Assembly: GCA_015680905.1 (NCBI GenBank)
Contig: CM027378.1
Location: forward strand, 54,027,501-54,091,500
DNA: 64,000 bases
Direction of reading: 5' to 3'
DNA from: Coptis chinensis
Lineage: Eukaryota; Streptophyta; Magnoliopsida; Ranunculales; Ranunculaceae
Positions 33,933 through 43,122 of the stretch are shown here, in pieces. Both the position numbers and the translations under genes were made by a program. Within the stretch, counting starts at the first letter, position 1; every line of letters begins with the position of its first letter. The notes under the pieces are model-generated. The model saw only the letters and a program-made list of their open reading frames with translations. It was not told the DNA's origin and ran no database searches.

Positions 33933-34629
33933 TTATGTTGTCAAGGCAGCTACTCTAACAAACAATCCCCTTGAGACCTATGTTGTTAAGCAACCTAGTC
34001 TAACCAACTTAATCCCTTGCACCTACTCAAACTGTTACTATCCAGTTTCTCTCCAAATTGAGGTCAGGCAACTCTTACGCTAGATGTTCCACTGGAACTC
34101 CGTGAAAAGAAAATATAAGTTTGCAATAAAATATAAAGCAACCTATAATAAAGTCTTGATCAGCAAAATAAATAAATATAGATCTAAAATTATTGTTCAT
34201 ATGACCAAAAGTAATTATGCTCATAACCAACACCAACGTATCAAAAGCAAAACTTTTGTTCATATGCAATTTGATTTTCTTCAAGTGTCACTTAATAATT
34301 AATTTTGATTTGGTTGTACCTTTCCGTTTATAAAATTAGATCTAAACTGGAAGCATATATCAAGTTGTTTCTAACAAATCTAAACTAAAACTACACGGAA
34401 GCCAAAAACTAAAAGTACCAAAAACACTGAAACAAACCTGAAAATGGGTGTCAATGAAATACTTGACTGAATCCTGGAGAAGCGTGAAGGGATGCAATGA
34501 ATATGCTTCATACAAATATAAGCAGCATATAAAGAGAGGAATTTTATGCAACAACGAAATTGGAACCTTAACATATAAAAAATGATGGTGCTCTAGTCTG
34601 GATATCATGACGAAGTGTCATGTCTCACT
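33933..34629. other. Helitron 1 interior right of the Copia element
   Basis: AT-rich. Only short overlapping frames on both strands. No gene recognised. Confidence 0.5.
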
Positions 34630-35007
34630 TGCTTGCCCTTTGTAACTGCCTCAATCCAGCACGATCAGCTGCAGACCCTTTTGCCACAGTGTGAATGCAG
34701 ATGAAACCCTACTACATAAATAAAATTCAGTCAGGTCCATAATATTTTCCTAGTAAGCTAGGTTCCAGAAAGCTATTTATATGTAGTTATGAACATATTG
34801 TATGTTCCCTATGAGGGAAATCACCTCTTCGGTTCGTTTGATATCCATTCCAAAACGACTTTCACCTGGCTCTGGTGTTAACATAATAGGAATCTCTAGA
34901 ACTCCAGGCAAAAACCATAGACATACTCCTTGCACAATATTGATGGTCGTGTTGAAAGTTTGTTGTCTGCCCCAAGTCATTTCTCGTCCAATAGAATTAC
35001 TTCTCTC
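34630..35007 (-). pseudogene. Captured fragment: PDZ-domain protein
   Basis: Two exons on the minus strand: 35007-34825 (open for 61 codons, bounded by AG and GT) and 34708 to about 34630. Spliced in phase 0 they read [10 protein letters not shown] joined to GFICIHTVAKGSAADRAGL, the carboxylate-binding and helix region of a PDZ domain ('G-f-I-c-i-h-V-a-k-G-S-A-A-d-r-A-G-L'). Upstream is [18 protein letters not shown]. The protein is cut off shortly after the domain. The parent gene is not identified more precisely. Confidence 0.65.
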
Positions 35008-35112
35008 CTTCAATACATAAAAGCAGAATTAAATAAAGAAAAATCGCCAAATTTCAAATTGAACATTTAAGTTTAGAGGTGTGAAACCCATATCCGACCA
35101 ACACTAAAATCA

Positions 35113-35226
35113 AAGCTTCAGCTTGTACTAAATATCGAAGAGACCGAACTCCACAGCCACACATTGCATCTAGAACACGGAGAGTCCCTTTAGATTTCTT
35201 GTAGATCTCAATTTCTTGAAAGAATA
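35113..35226 (-). pseudogene. Captured fragment: tRNA dimethylguanosine methyltransferase-like
   Basis: The minus strand reads IEIYKKSKGTLRVLDAMCGC followed by GVRSLRYLVQAEA. This fits the S-adenosylmethionine-binding motif I ('LRVLDAMCGCGvRSLRYL') of plant Trm1-type N2,N2-dimethylguanosine tRNA methyltransferases. About 38 codons only, with no recognisable neighbouring exon. It lies about 520 bp inside the Helitron 1 5' end. Confidence 0.6.
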
Positions 35227-35639
35227 GGGAAAAATAAGATTGGGTGTTGATTGAGATAGAGAGAAGATAGTAGATGAAGACTTGTTTAAGGTTTTGCAGG
35301 AGTTTAATTATGAAGAGTTTAATATATGGAACTTGTGGAAGGCTTTTTGGATTTTTAGGTTTGGTAGTTTGAAGTCAAATGGTGTTTTTCCTTAATAGTA
35401 GTCGGATTTTTGGGTTTTTAGGATTCCTAGTTGAAAGTTGAAACTGAAGGTTTTTTTTTTTTTTTTTATTCAAAATTTGTGTTTGAATGATTCGTAGTTA
35501 TCGCGAATTGGTTTAAAGATTAGGCGTGTAATTGTATTGTTCTTATTATATGTATCTCAACCAAATCCAACGTATGATGTAATTTGTAGTAAGGACTGAC
35601 TCGCAAATAATCAACATACTGTCCTGACTTATAATTAAT

Positions 35640-35749
35640 TTTGTGTATCCACTTAAAAATTGTGCTGATGTGGACGGGTTTTTTTTAAAAATATGCTGAC
35701 ATGGCTCTCTATGAGCGTCTTGGGAGAATGAATATTAATGTAGGTAGGA
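35640..35749 (-). other. Helitron 1 5' terminus
   Basis: The minus strand starts TCCTACCTACATTAATATTC, then has GAGAGCCATGTCAGCA and GTCCACATCAGCAC at about 50 and 90 nt. A target A precedes the TC (T at 35750 on the plus strand). Confidence 0.7.
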
Positions 35750-35824
35750 TAAATAGTAAGTAAGAGTCCCAATTAATTATGTTTCCTTTATATACTAAAT
35801 CTCTTTTCAAGAGTCCTAACTAAC
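35750..35824 (+). repeat. Right half of the split 139-bp unit of Helitron 2
   Basis: Resumes with AAATAGTAAGTAAGAGTCCC, which in units 1 and 2 directly follows the sequence that ends at 21088 before Helitron 1. Confidence 0.85.
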
Positions 35825-35847
35825 TAGTATACTGCTAAGCAGTGGGG

Positions 35848-36058
35848 GTGAGCGGAGTGGGAGAGGAAGATGGAGGAGTGGAGATGGAGAAGGAGGAGTG
35901 GAGATTTAGAGTGTCTGGAGAGGGAGAGGAAAAGGGAGAGTGAGAGAGACGAAGAGAAAAAACAGAAGGGAAGAGATGAGGACAGACAGACAGAAACCAA
36001 CCAAGTTGGTTTTTGTCCGCATAACCCCCCCTTCTCCCAAAATGTTCGCTCCGCTCAC
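35848..36058. repeat. Purine-rich block bounded by inverted repeats
   Basis: The arms GTGAGCGGAG (35848-35857) and CTCCGCTCAC (36049-36058) face each other. Between them about 140 bp of the plus strand are almost all G and A, then a short C-rich stretch. It may fold as a long hairpin, or be a small separate insertion. Confidence 0.6.
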
Positions 36059-36060
36059 GG

Positions 36061-36223
36061 ATTATGTTTTCTATTTCCTAATCTATACACATCCAAACAA
36101 AAAATAATAAGGATTATAGGAGAGACTCTCTTCTTCAAGAGTCCTAATTAATTATGTTTCATGTTCCTAATCTATACACATCCAAACAAAGAATAATAAA
36201 GATTACAGGAGAGACTCTATTTA
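36061..36223. repeat. Direct repeat, 90-bp period, two copies
   Basis: Copies start at 36061 and 36151. Both contain CCTAATCTATACACATCC, AATAATAA and AGGAGAGACTCT. Confidence 0.88.
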
Positions 36224-36239
36224 AATCAGGAGAAAAAAA

Positions 36240-37428
36240 TTGCTGATAAAAAAGCTAGAGAAACAAGCTGCAAGAAAAAAAAAACTAAATAGGAACTAAA
36301 AGTCCTAATTCTTGAACTTCTAAGTATCCCATATTCTCGAGTTTTTCAATTTACAACTATTGTGCTGATTTCAAAAGTCTTCTTTCTCTACCTCCCTAGT
36401 ATGTGTTGATTTCAAAAGTCTTCTTTCTTTTGATTTGTGTTTACCATAAAGTTTGGAGTGTTAAGGGAGAAGGTAATACAGGTCTAACATTAGTACATTT
36501 GATTGTGACTTCCGAGATTGACAAACCATACACTTTACGTATATATACCAACCCTAATTGTTTATCAACTCAATCTACTTCCTCATCTAGGGAAAAGGTT
36601 AAGTTATTTATTTTAGTCGTCACTATCTATATACTATCCATATATTTTAGTATGTTCTATAAAAACGTTAGTAAGTGGATCTAAAGCTTTAAACTTTACA
36701 TGTATAGTTTTGGAGCTTTGAACTTCTCTTTCATATGAGCAATTCTTGATCAATAAAATTTTTCAAGTAACTATTTTCACTCACCTAATCCTCATCTACT
36801 AGCTGTATTTTATATAATGTGTTTAAGACTTATATTTCCTTTTTCTGTAGTTATTAGCATGCCCCATCCATGCTAACGGATAAACTTCTTTTGACATAAT
36901 AATAAAATTTAAGTGCATCATAAAGATGTAAATCTTATTGATAGATCTGATAACCAAGTATTCCTCCCCCCTATATTCTATATTGTTTTTATTTGTTTCA
37001 ATATGTGGTTGTTAGTTATTTTTTATTCTTCACTCTTAATTTCCTAAGACCAATTAATTTCTAGACCAATTCGTGCATGGGTAGACATAAATGATTCTAT
37101 CCATAATATCTTTAAAAGTTGGAGTAATCCAAACTTACTTTCATGGTTGTTATTTGGTTATATTGGCATAATCTGATAAGTTCATGATCGTTGTTTAAAT
37201 TTTGAATGGGGTTCTTGGTGTTAGTAGTGTACTCAAGTTGAAATGAATTTACTTTGTACATGTTTAAGGTTTGTGTGTTAGTAGTTTGCATCCCGATGGT
37301 ATTTTGGAGTAGATAAATTTCTCAAGGAGTGTCAGTAGCGCTGCCAGAAATAGGAGATTCTTACATGAAAACACAAATAGGAGATTCTTCAACAGAAGGT
37401 GAGTTAGTAGACTAAATGAGGTTTTCTA

Positions 37429-37460
<32 letters not shown>

Positions 37461-38150
37461 AATAAGTAAACCTTGCAAATCTAATACGATATAACCGAGT
37501 TAGGTTGTGTTTTGTGAAGTTGTTGGACTATATATTCAAAACTTGAATCTGTACTTCTAAATTTTTTGGTCGCATTAATTTTATTGTGTACATATGTCTA
37601 TGTTGAAACATTTGTGTCGTTCAGACTACCATTCTTCAAATGCATACTTCTCAAGTAAAATGATGTAAATCTACATGATAATATAGATACGTGAAGGAAA
37701 CTAAAAGGTTCCATGATCATGTACCATAATAGTTGAGTAATATGCTCATATGGATTTATTTTCTTAAAATTGAAGTTCAGGCACACAACATAATTCATAT
37801 ATATTTGATACTTCTTAAATTTTGTGGGAGTCGCTTTTCCTGATTTTTCGATTCACAAGTTAATGTTTAATGTATCTTAAAGTTAAAGCAATCGGTACTG
37901 CGTTTTTCGACCCAGTTGGGTACGTTTGATTGATTTTCTAACCTGATTGTTTTGTATGTTCTTAGATTCAGGTGTGCTATTAATCTAATATAATGCTGAT
38001 TTTTTTTCACATGCGTTGCTTTACTATATTTTTGTTAGCCTTACGCTACTTCATTGGTACTTTCGTCCCACTTACAATTACAAAATGAATGATTTCTTAG
38101 CATTTGGTTTCTTTTGCAACAAATCGAAGACGAAGAATCTTAAAAAACAT
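36240..38150. other. Helitron 2 interior, mostly non-coding
   Basis: AT-rich with a 40-bp tandem duplication around TTTCAAAAGTCTTCTTTCT (36368 and 36408) and a microsatellite (TA)n(AAT)n at about 37425-37465. No gene was recognised before the NPH3 piece. Confidence 0.55.
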
Positions 38151-38155
38151 CACAT

Positions 38156-38389
38156 TTTGGGTATGAATTTGAAGGTTTTGGTTCTCCAAGTCATGGCTCA
38201 GTCCTGAAGGTTGGACGACTCATTGATGCTTATCTAGCAGAAATTGCGCTTGATCCATATCTAGGTCTATGGAAATTCATTGATATCATTGAAATCTTGT
38301 TTGACTATGCCCGAGTTATTGATGATGGACTCTACAGAGCAACTGATATATATTTAAAGGCAACTTATCCAACTTTTTGTTTTTGTTAG
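38156..38389 (+). pseudogene. Captured fragment: NPH3-domain protein
   Basis: A 77-codon open frame without a start reads GSPSHGSVLKVGRLIDAYLA, then KFIDIIEILFDYARVIDDGL and YRATDIYLKA. 'kvgrLiDaYLAEiA' and 'vDDGLYRAiDiYLKA' are signature stretches of the NPH3 domain in plant BTB/POZ-NPH3 proteins (phototropism and auxin-transport adaptors for cullin-3 ligases). BTB and the remaining NPH3 parts are absent. It sits in Helitron 2 in the element's own orientation, about 0.5 kb before the minisatellite. Confidence 0.8.
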
Positions 38390-38859
38390 TGTTGCAGTCT
38401 GAATTCATTTCTAATATAGAGTGATGTTGTGATTCAGTGTTAATTCGACTCTTTCTTATGCTTTACTTCACTTTAATTTGTGATGGGGTTCTAATTAATA
38501 GATATCTTTCGTAGAACAAAATTGAAATTTTTATCACAAGTTTGTTTTGAAATTTTCATGTTTTTAAGAGTGATTTTTTTTGTAATTGCACTATTAGTAA
38601 ATTAAGTATTTATTTGCCTTCTATCACGGACCACATTCCACATTTGTCTCTTATAGTTTTTAAATATTAAACCATGAAAAGGAGTACCTGAGTTTTTTTA
38701 GAAAAAGGGTCATTGAATCAATAAACATATCAGTGCTCATGCTCTTTACGTGCTAACATGAATTAGCAAATGATGAACATTCTTATTATCTGCTTTGAGG
38801 ATTGTACATAACGATAAATAGAAGTTGGTATTACACACCAACTTTGATAATTATCAGGA
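38390..38859. other. Helitron 2 spacer
   Basis: AT-rich, no gene recognised. Confidence 0.5.
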
Positions 38860-41045
38860 AATAAAAAACTGGACACAAATGCATTGAACCCTAAAGAATA
38901 ATTAATGGGAAATAGGATAATAATGAGAAATCGCAAGTTGGATGCAACAACATTGAACTAACCTCAAAGAATAATTAAAGAGAAATCGAAAAATGGATGT
39001 AACACTGCATTGAACTAACTCAGAATAATTAATGGGAAATAGGAAAATGGATGTAACACTGCATTGAACAAACCTCAAAGAAAAATTAATGGGTAACCGG
39101 AAAATGGATGTGAGTGCATCGAACTAACCTTAAAGAATAATTAATGGGAAATCGGAGACTGGATGCAACACTGCAATGAACTAACCTCAAAGAATAATTA
39201 AAGGGTAACTGGATATAGGAGACTGGATGTAAATGCATCGAACTAATCTCAAAGAGTTATTAATGCAAAATTGGAAAATTGAATGCAAATGCATTGAACC
39301 ACCAACGTCAAAGAATATTAATGGGAAATTAGAAACTTAATGCAAATGCATTGAAGAAACCTCAAAGAATAGTTAACGGGAAATCGGAAATTGGATGTAA
39401 CATTGCATTGAACTAACCTAAAAGAATAATTAACGAGAAATCGGAAATTTGATGCAAATGCATCGAACTAACCTCAAAGAATAATTAGTGGAAAATTGGA
39501 AATTGGATGTAACTGTATTGAACTAACGCCAAAGAAAAGTTAACGAGAAATAAAAAACTGGATAAAAATGCATTGAACTAACCTCAAAGAATAATTAACG
39601 AAAAATCAAAAATTAGATGCAACTGCATAAACTAACCTCAAAGAAATAATTAACGAAAAATAAAAAATTGGATGCAAATGCATCAAACTATCCTCAAAGA
39701 ATAATTGACGTGAAATTGGAAACTGGATCCAAATGAATTTAACTAACCTCAAAGAATAATTAACATGAAATTAGAAATTCGGATGCAAATCGTGACCGAG
39801 CCAAAGAATAATTAACATGACATCGAAAACTGGATGCAAATCCAAGCTAACTAACCTCAAAGAATAATTAATGGGAAATCAAACCGATGCAAATGCATCG
39901 ACTAATCTCAAAGAATAATTAACGAAAAATAAGAAACTTAATACAAATGCATTGAGCTAATCTCAAAAAAATAATTAGTGGGATGAAAATTGAAAACTGG
40001 ATGCAAATGTAATGAACTAACCTCAAAGAATAATTAACGGTAAATCGGAAAGTAGATCCAACACTGCAATGAACTAACTTCATAGAATAATTAACGAGAA
40101 AACGAAAACTGGATATAACACTACAATGAACTAACCTCAAAGAATAATTAACGGAAAACCAGGAACTGGATACAAGTGCATTGAACTAATTAACCTCAAA
40201 GAATAATTGACAGACAATCGGAAACTAGATACAAATGCATTCAATAAACCTCAAAGAATAATTAACGGGAACTTGAAAACTGGATACAAATGCATCAAAC
40301 TAACCTCAAAGAATAATTAACGGGCAATCAGAAACAACTTGAAATTGCATCAAACTAACCCCAAAGAAAAATTAACAAAAAATCGGAAAGTAGATGCAAT
40401 TGCATCAAACTAACCTCAAAGAATAATTAACGGAAAATTGAAAATTGGATGCAACTACAAGGAAGTAACTTTAAAGAATAATTAACAGGAAATCAGAAAC
40501 TAGATGCAAATGAATGGAACTAACATCAATGAATAATTAACGACAAATCAGAAACAAGATGTCAATGCATGAAACTAATCTCAAAGAATCATTCAGGTGT
40601 AATCGAAAACTGGATGTGAATACATCAAACTAACATCAAATAATAATTAATTGGAAATCGAAAACTAGATGCAAATGCATTAAATTAACCTAAAAAATAA
40701 TTAACGGAAAATCGAAAACTGGATGCAAATGCATTGAACTAATTAAACTCAAATGATAATTAACTTGAAATAAGAAACTAGATGCAAATGCATTGATCTA
40801 ACCTCATAGAGTTATTAACACGCAATCCAAAACTAAGTGCAAATTTATGGAACTAACCTCAAAGAATAATTAACAAAAATTGAAAAATGGGAAATCAGAA
40901 ACTGAATGTAATTGCATTGAACTAACCTCAAAGGTGAATTAACAGAAAATCAAAAACTGTATACAAATGCAATGAACTGATCTCAAAAAATATTTAACGG
41001 AAAATAAAAAATTAAATGCTAATGCATTGAACTAACCTCAAAACA
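38860..41045. repeat. Minisatellite, ~56-bp unit, about 38 copies
   Basis: Diverged tandem units built on GAACTAACCTCAAAGAATAA, then TTAACGGGAAATCGGAAACT and GGATGCAAATGCATT. Unit length varies by a few bases. It lies just before the Helitron 2 3' end, where plant Helitrons often carry such arrays. No CRISPR-like spacers: the whole unit repeats. Confidence 0.93.
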
Positions 41046-41356
41046 TTGTTGTTTTATGTGTAGTGGAAATGTCTCAACAAGTATATGATTGGGAATGACT
41101 TCCTATTCAAGTATATTCAATATGAATTTCGCCTCATTGGGCATTCTCACAAAATTTTTATCAAATTTTTATTATTAAACAACAAAAAGAACTCGAAGGG
41201 TTTTTATAAAAGTGCGTTATTATTATCATTATTTTCTGGAGTGTGATTTTCATGTTGTAAGAAATTTGGATAAGTGACCAATGTAATATTCATATCTCAT
41301 AAGTGGATCTATCTACAAAGTTCAAATATTTTTTAGAATAATTTAATATAACGGTA

Positions 41357-41385
41357 CCCGTTCGTAGGACGGGTTCGAAAGCTAG
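41357..41385 (+). other. Helitron 2 3' terminus: hairpin and CTAG
   Basis: Hairpin CCCGTTCGTAGGACGGG (41357-41373), then TTCGAAAG and CTAG, then T in the flank. Confidence 0.78.
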
Positions 41386-42785
41386 TATACAATAATGCCA
41401 GCCAAACAGGCAGATCAGTGAGAGAGGACCTCACTTTCAAGACCTACAAGTACTGACAGAAACAAAAACCCATATAGGTAGAAACAAGGACACCACAACC
41501 TACTCCCCAAAAGTACTAATCCCTTGAGCTCCTCGCCTCAGCGATGATATCATGTCAATGCATAACAATGTCCCTGACGTCATAGTTTGCTCTTTCCATT
41601 AAGCCGGAAATCCAATACCACAAAAATGCCTCAACTTTGATACAAGTACGCGCTACGTTTGGTGGTCTCCTCTTGAAGATGTGATTGTTTCTAGCCTTCC
41701 ATATAGCCCAAATCACAGCAGATATAGGGCACCAATCTCCATATCTTCGCTCCAAACACCCTACTTCTCAGCCTTTGCCATGCAACTAAACATTCCTCCA
41801 CATTATCAATCTATGCAATTCTTGGGAAAGTGGCCCCATTCGGTTGCATAAAAACTGTCCAGCACTGCAAAGCAAAAGGGCATACTAAAAACAGATGCAT
41901 GATGGATTCATTGAAACTGCTACACATAGAACAAGTGGGGGAAACCTCTACGAATCAGTGAGTCAGCCGTTAGTGTGCGGCCTTGTAACGCAGACCAGTA
42001 AAAAAATCTAGGGCTAGATAGTGTTACCCACTAGATGGGGAAATTAGGATCTCCCCAAAGTACACAAAAAAAACACGGTTAACCTGTGTTTTTTTTTTGT
42101 ATGGTCACTTGGTAAGGACTATCACGGGCTTGCAAGGCTTCATAGAAAGAACTAACAGAGAAAATTCCTTCTTTGGTCCACCTCCAACTCCAAGAGTCAC
42201 TTTGTTCTGCAAAGACAATATTTTCCAATAGAGCAAAAATACTAACGTATTGCACCGTCTCCCAATCATTACACGCCCTTCGAAGGTGAAGGTTCCAACT
42301 GACACCATTGGGATCCATGCTACTATAATCCTGTACCACCCCCAACTTCCTATTGGAGACTTGATAGACAAGAGGAAACTGATCTGCTAACGCGTACGGA
42401 CTGTTCCCAACCCATACATCCAACCAGAAGCGTATACGATTCCCACTGCCCAAGATATGACTAACACCATCACAGAAAATAGGCATCACCGTGAGGATCC
42501 CTTTCCATAAGCTACCTCGATGAGAGTGCGACACTTTATTAGGCCATCCACCGTCGTTGTTGGCTCCATACTTGGCTACAATTACATTCTTCCATAGTGC
42601 ACCATCCTCTTTCTCCCAAGCACGGAGATGGTATTTTCTATTTTCTTCTGTAGAACCCCACACAAAATCCCTTAACCGCCGCTCAATTTTTTTCGCGCTT
42701 ACAGGGATTGTGAGTATCAGTTACAGGTTCAAGAGAAGCAGAAAACTCCTAATTGTGCCACAGGCTAGCAAGCCAACAATCTGAT
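41386..42785 (-). mobile_element. LINE A, body (5'-truncated)
   Basis: The minus strand reads the C-terminal part of a plant LINE ORF2. About 42785-42664 encodes TIPVSAKKIERRLRDFVWGS in broken frames. 42663-42079 (194 aa) has LWKNVIVAKYGANNDGGW and SWSWRWTKEGIFSVSSFYEA. 41755-41555 has VIWAIWKARNNHIFKRR of the terminal region. The reverse transcriptase core and ORF1 are missing, so it was truncated at the 5' end on insertion. Several stops and frame changes are present. The 3' UTR continues at 20722 across Helitron 2. Confidence 0.82.
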
Positions 42786-43122
42786 ACAAGTAGTAAATAC
42801 TTCCACTACTATTAGGCCCATTATCCCATTTGTTTGACTACTTATTCAGATGTTGCATTACTTCAAAGGAATGGCTAAACGCCTAAACTAAACAAAACAG
42901 CCTTTCAATATCTAATGATTAGTAGAGCCGTAGAGGTTTACCAAAAAATGTAGACATGATTAATCCAGGAATTCAAGATACACAGCTTTATCTTTTCCAA
43001 TACAACCACAATAATATACAGGTTTTTGACATGCACAGAGCCTTCCCAATAGAAATTAACTCGTGTTCCAACTGGAAACATGCAATACCACGTCTACACA
43101 GCTCTGGAGCTTAAATGACGGG
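42786..43122. other. 3' flank of the TPR gene
   Basis: Probably includes the 3' UTR of the gene that ends at 43123. No other feature seen. Confidence 0.5.

Larger units (their letters stand above)
21089..35749 (-). mobile_element. Helitron 1 (minus strand, 14.7 kb, gene-capturing)
   Basis: On the minus strand the element starts TCCTACCTACATTAATATTC after a target A and ends GGCTAG before a target T. A 17-nt hairpin (21101-21117) stands 12 nt before the end, the same geometry as Helitron 2. The 5' subterminal region contains GCCATGTCAGCA, common in plant Helitrons. Flanks 21066-21088 and 35750-35824 join into one 139-bp Helitron 2 unit, giving a paralogous empty site. Without the nested Copia it is about 9.2 kb. 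It carries fragments of about seven host genes, nearly all in its own orientation, and no Rep/helicase. Confidence 0.78.
20723..41385 (+). mobile_element. Helitron 2 (plus strand, interrupted by Helitron 1)
   Basis: Rolling-circle transposon signature: the 5' end TC follows a target A (20722); the 3' end CTAG (41382-41385) precedes a target T (41386); a 17-nt hairpin (41357-41373) stands 12 nt before the end. There is no target duplication, as expected. Own sequence is about 6.0 kb (20723-21088 and 35750-41385); the rest is Helitron 1. Contents in order: 139-bp tandem 5' repeats, a purine-rich block, an NPH3 gene fragment and a long minisatellite. No Rep/helicase frame is seen, so it is non-autonomous. 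Confidence 0.75.

Noticed and set aside
35824-35832. CTAGTATAC near 35827 as another Helitron 3' end or duplicate of the Helitron 2 flank
   Set aside because: It resembles the flank at 41382-41390, but no hairpin precedes it and Helitrons make no target duplication. Treated as chance.
38860-41045. CRISPR-like repeat array
   Set aside because: The whole ~56-bp unit repeats with gradual divergence; there are no unique spacers. Plant nuclear context and position in a Helitron explain it as a minisatellite.
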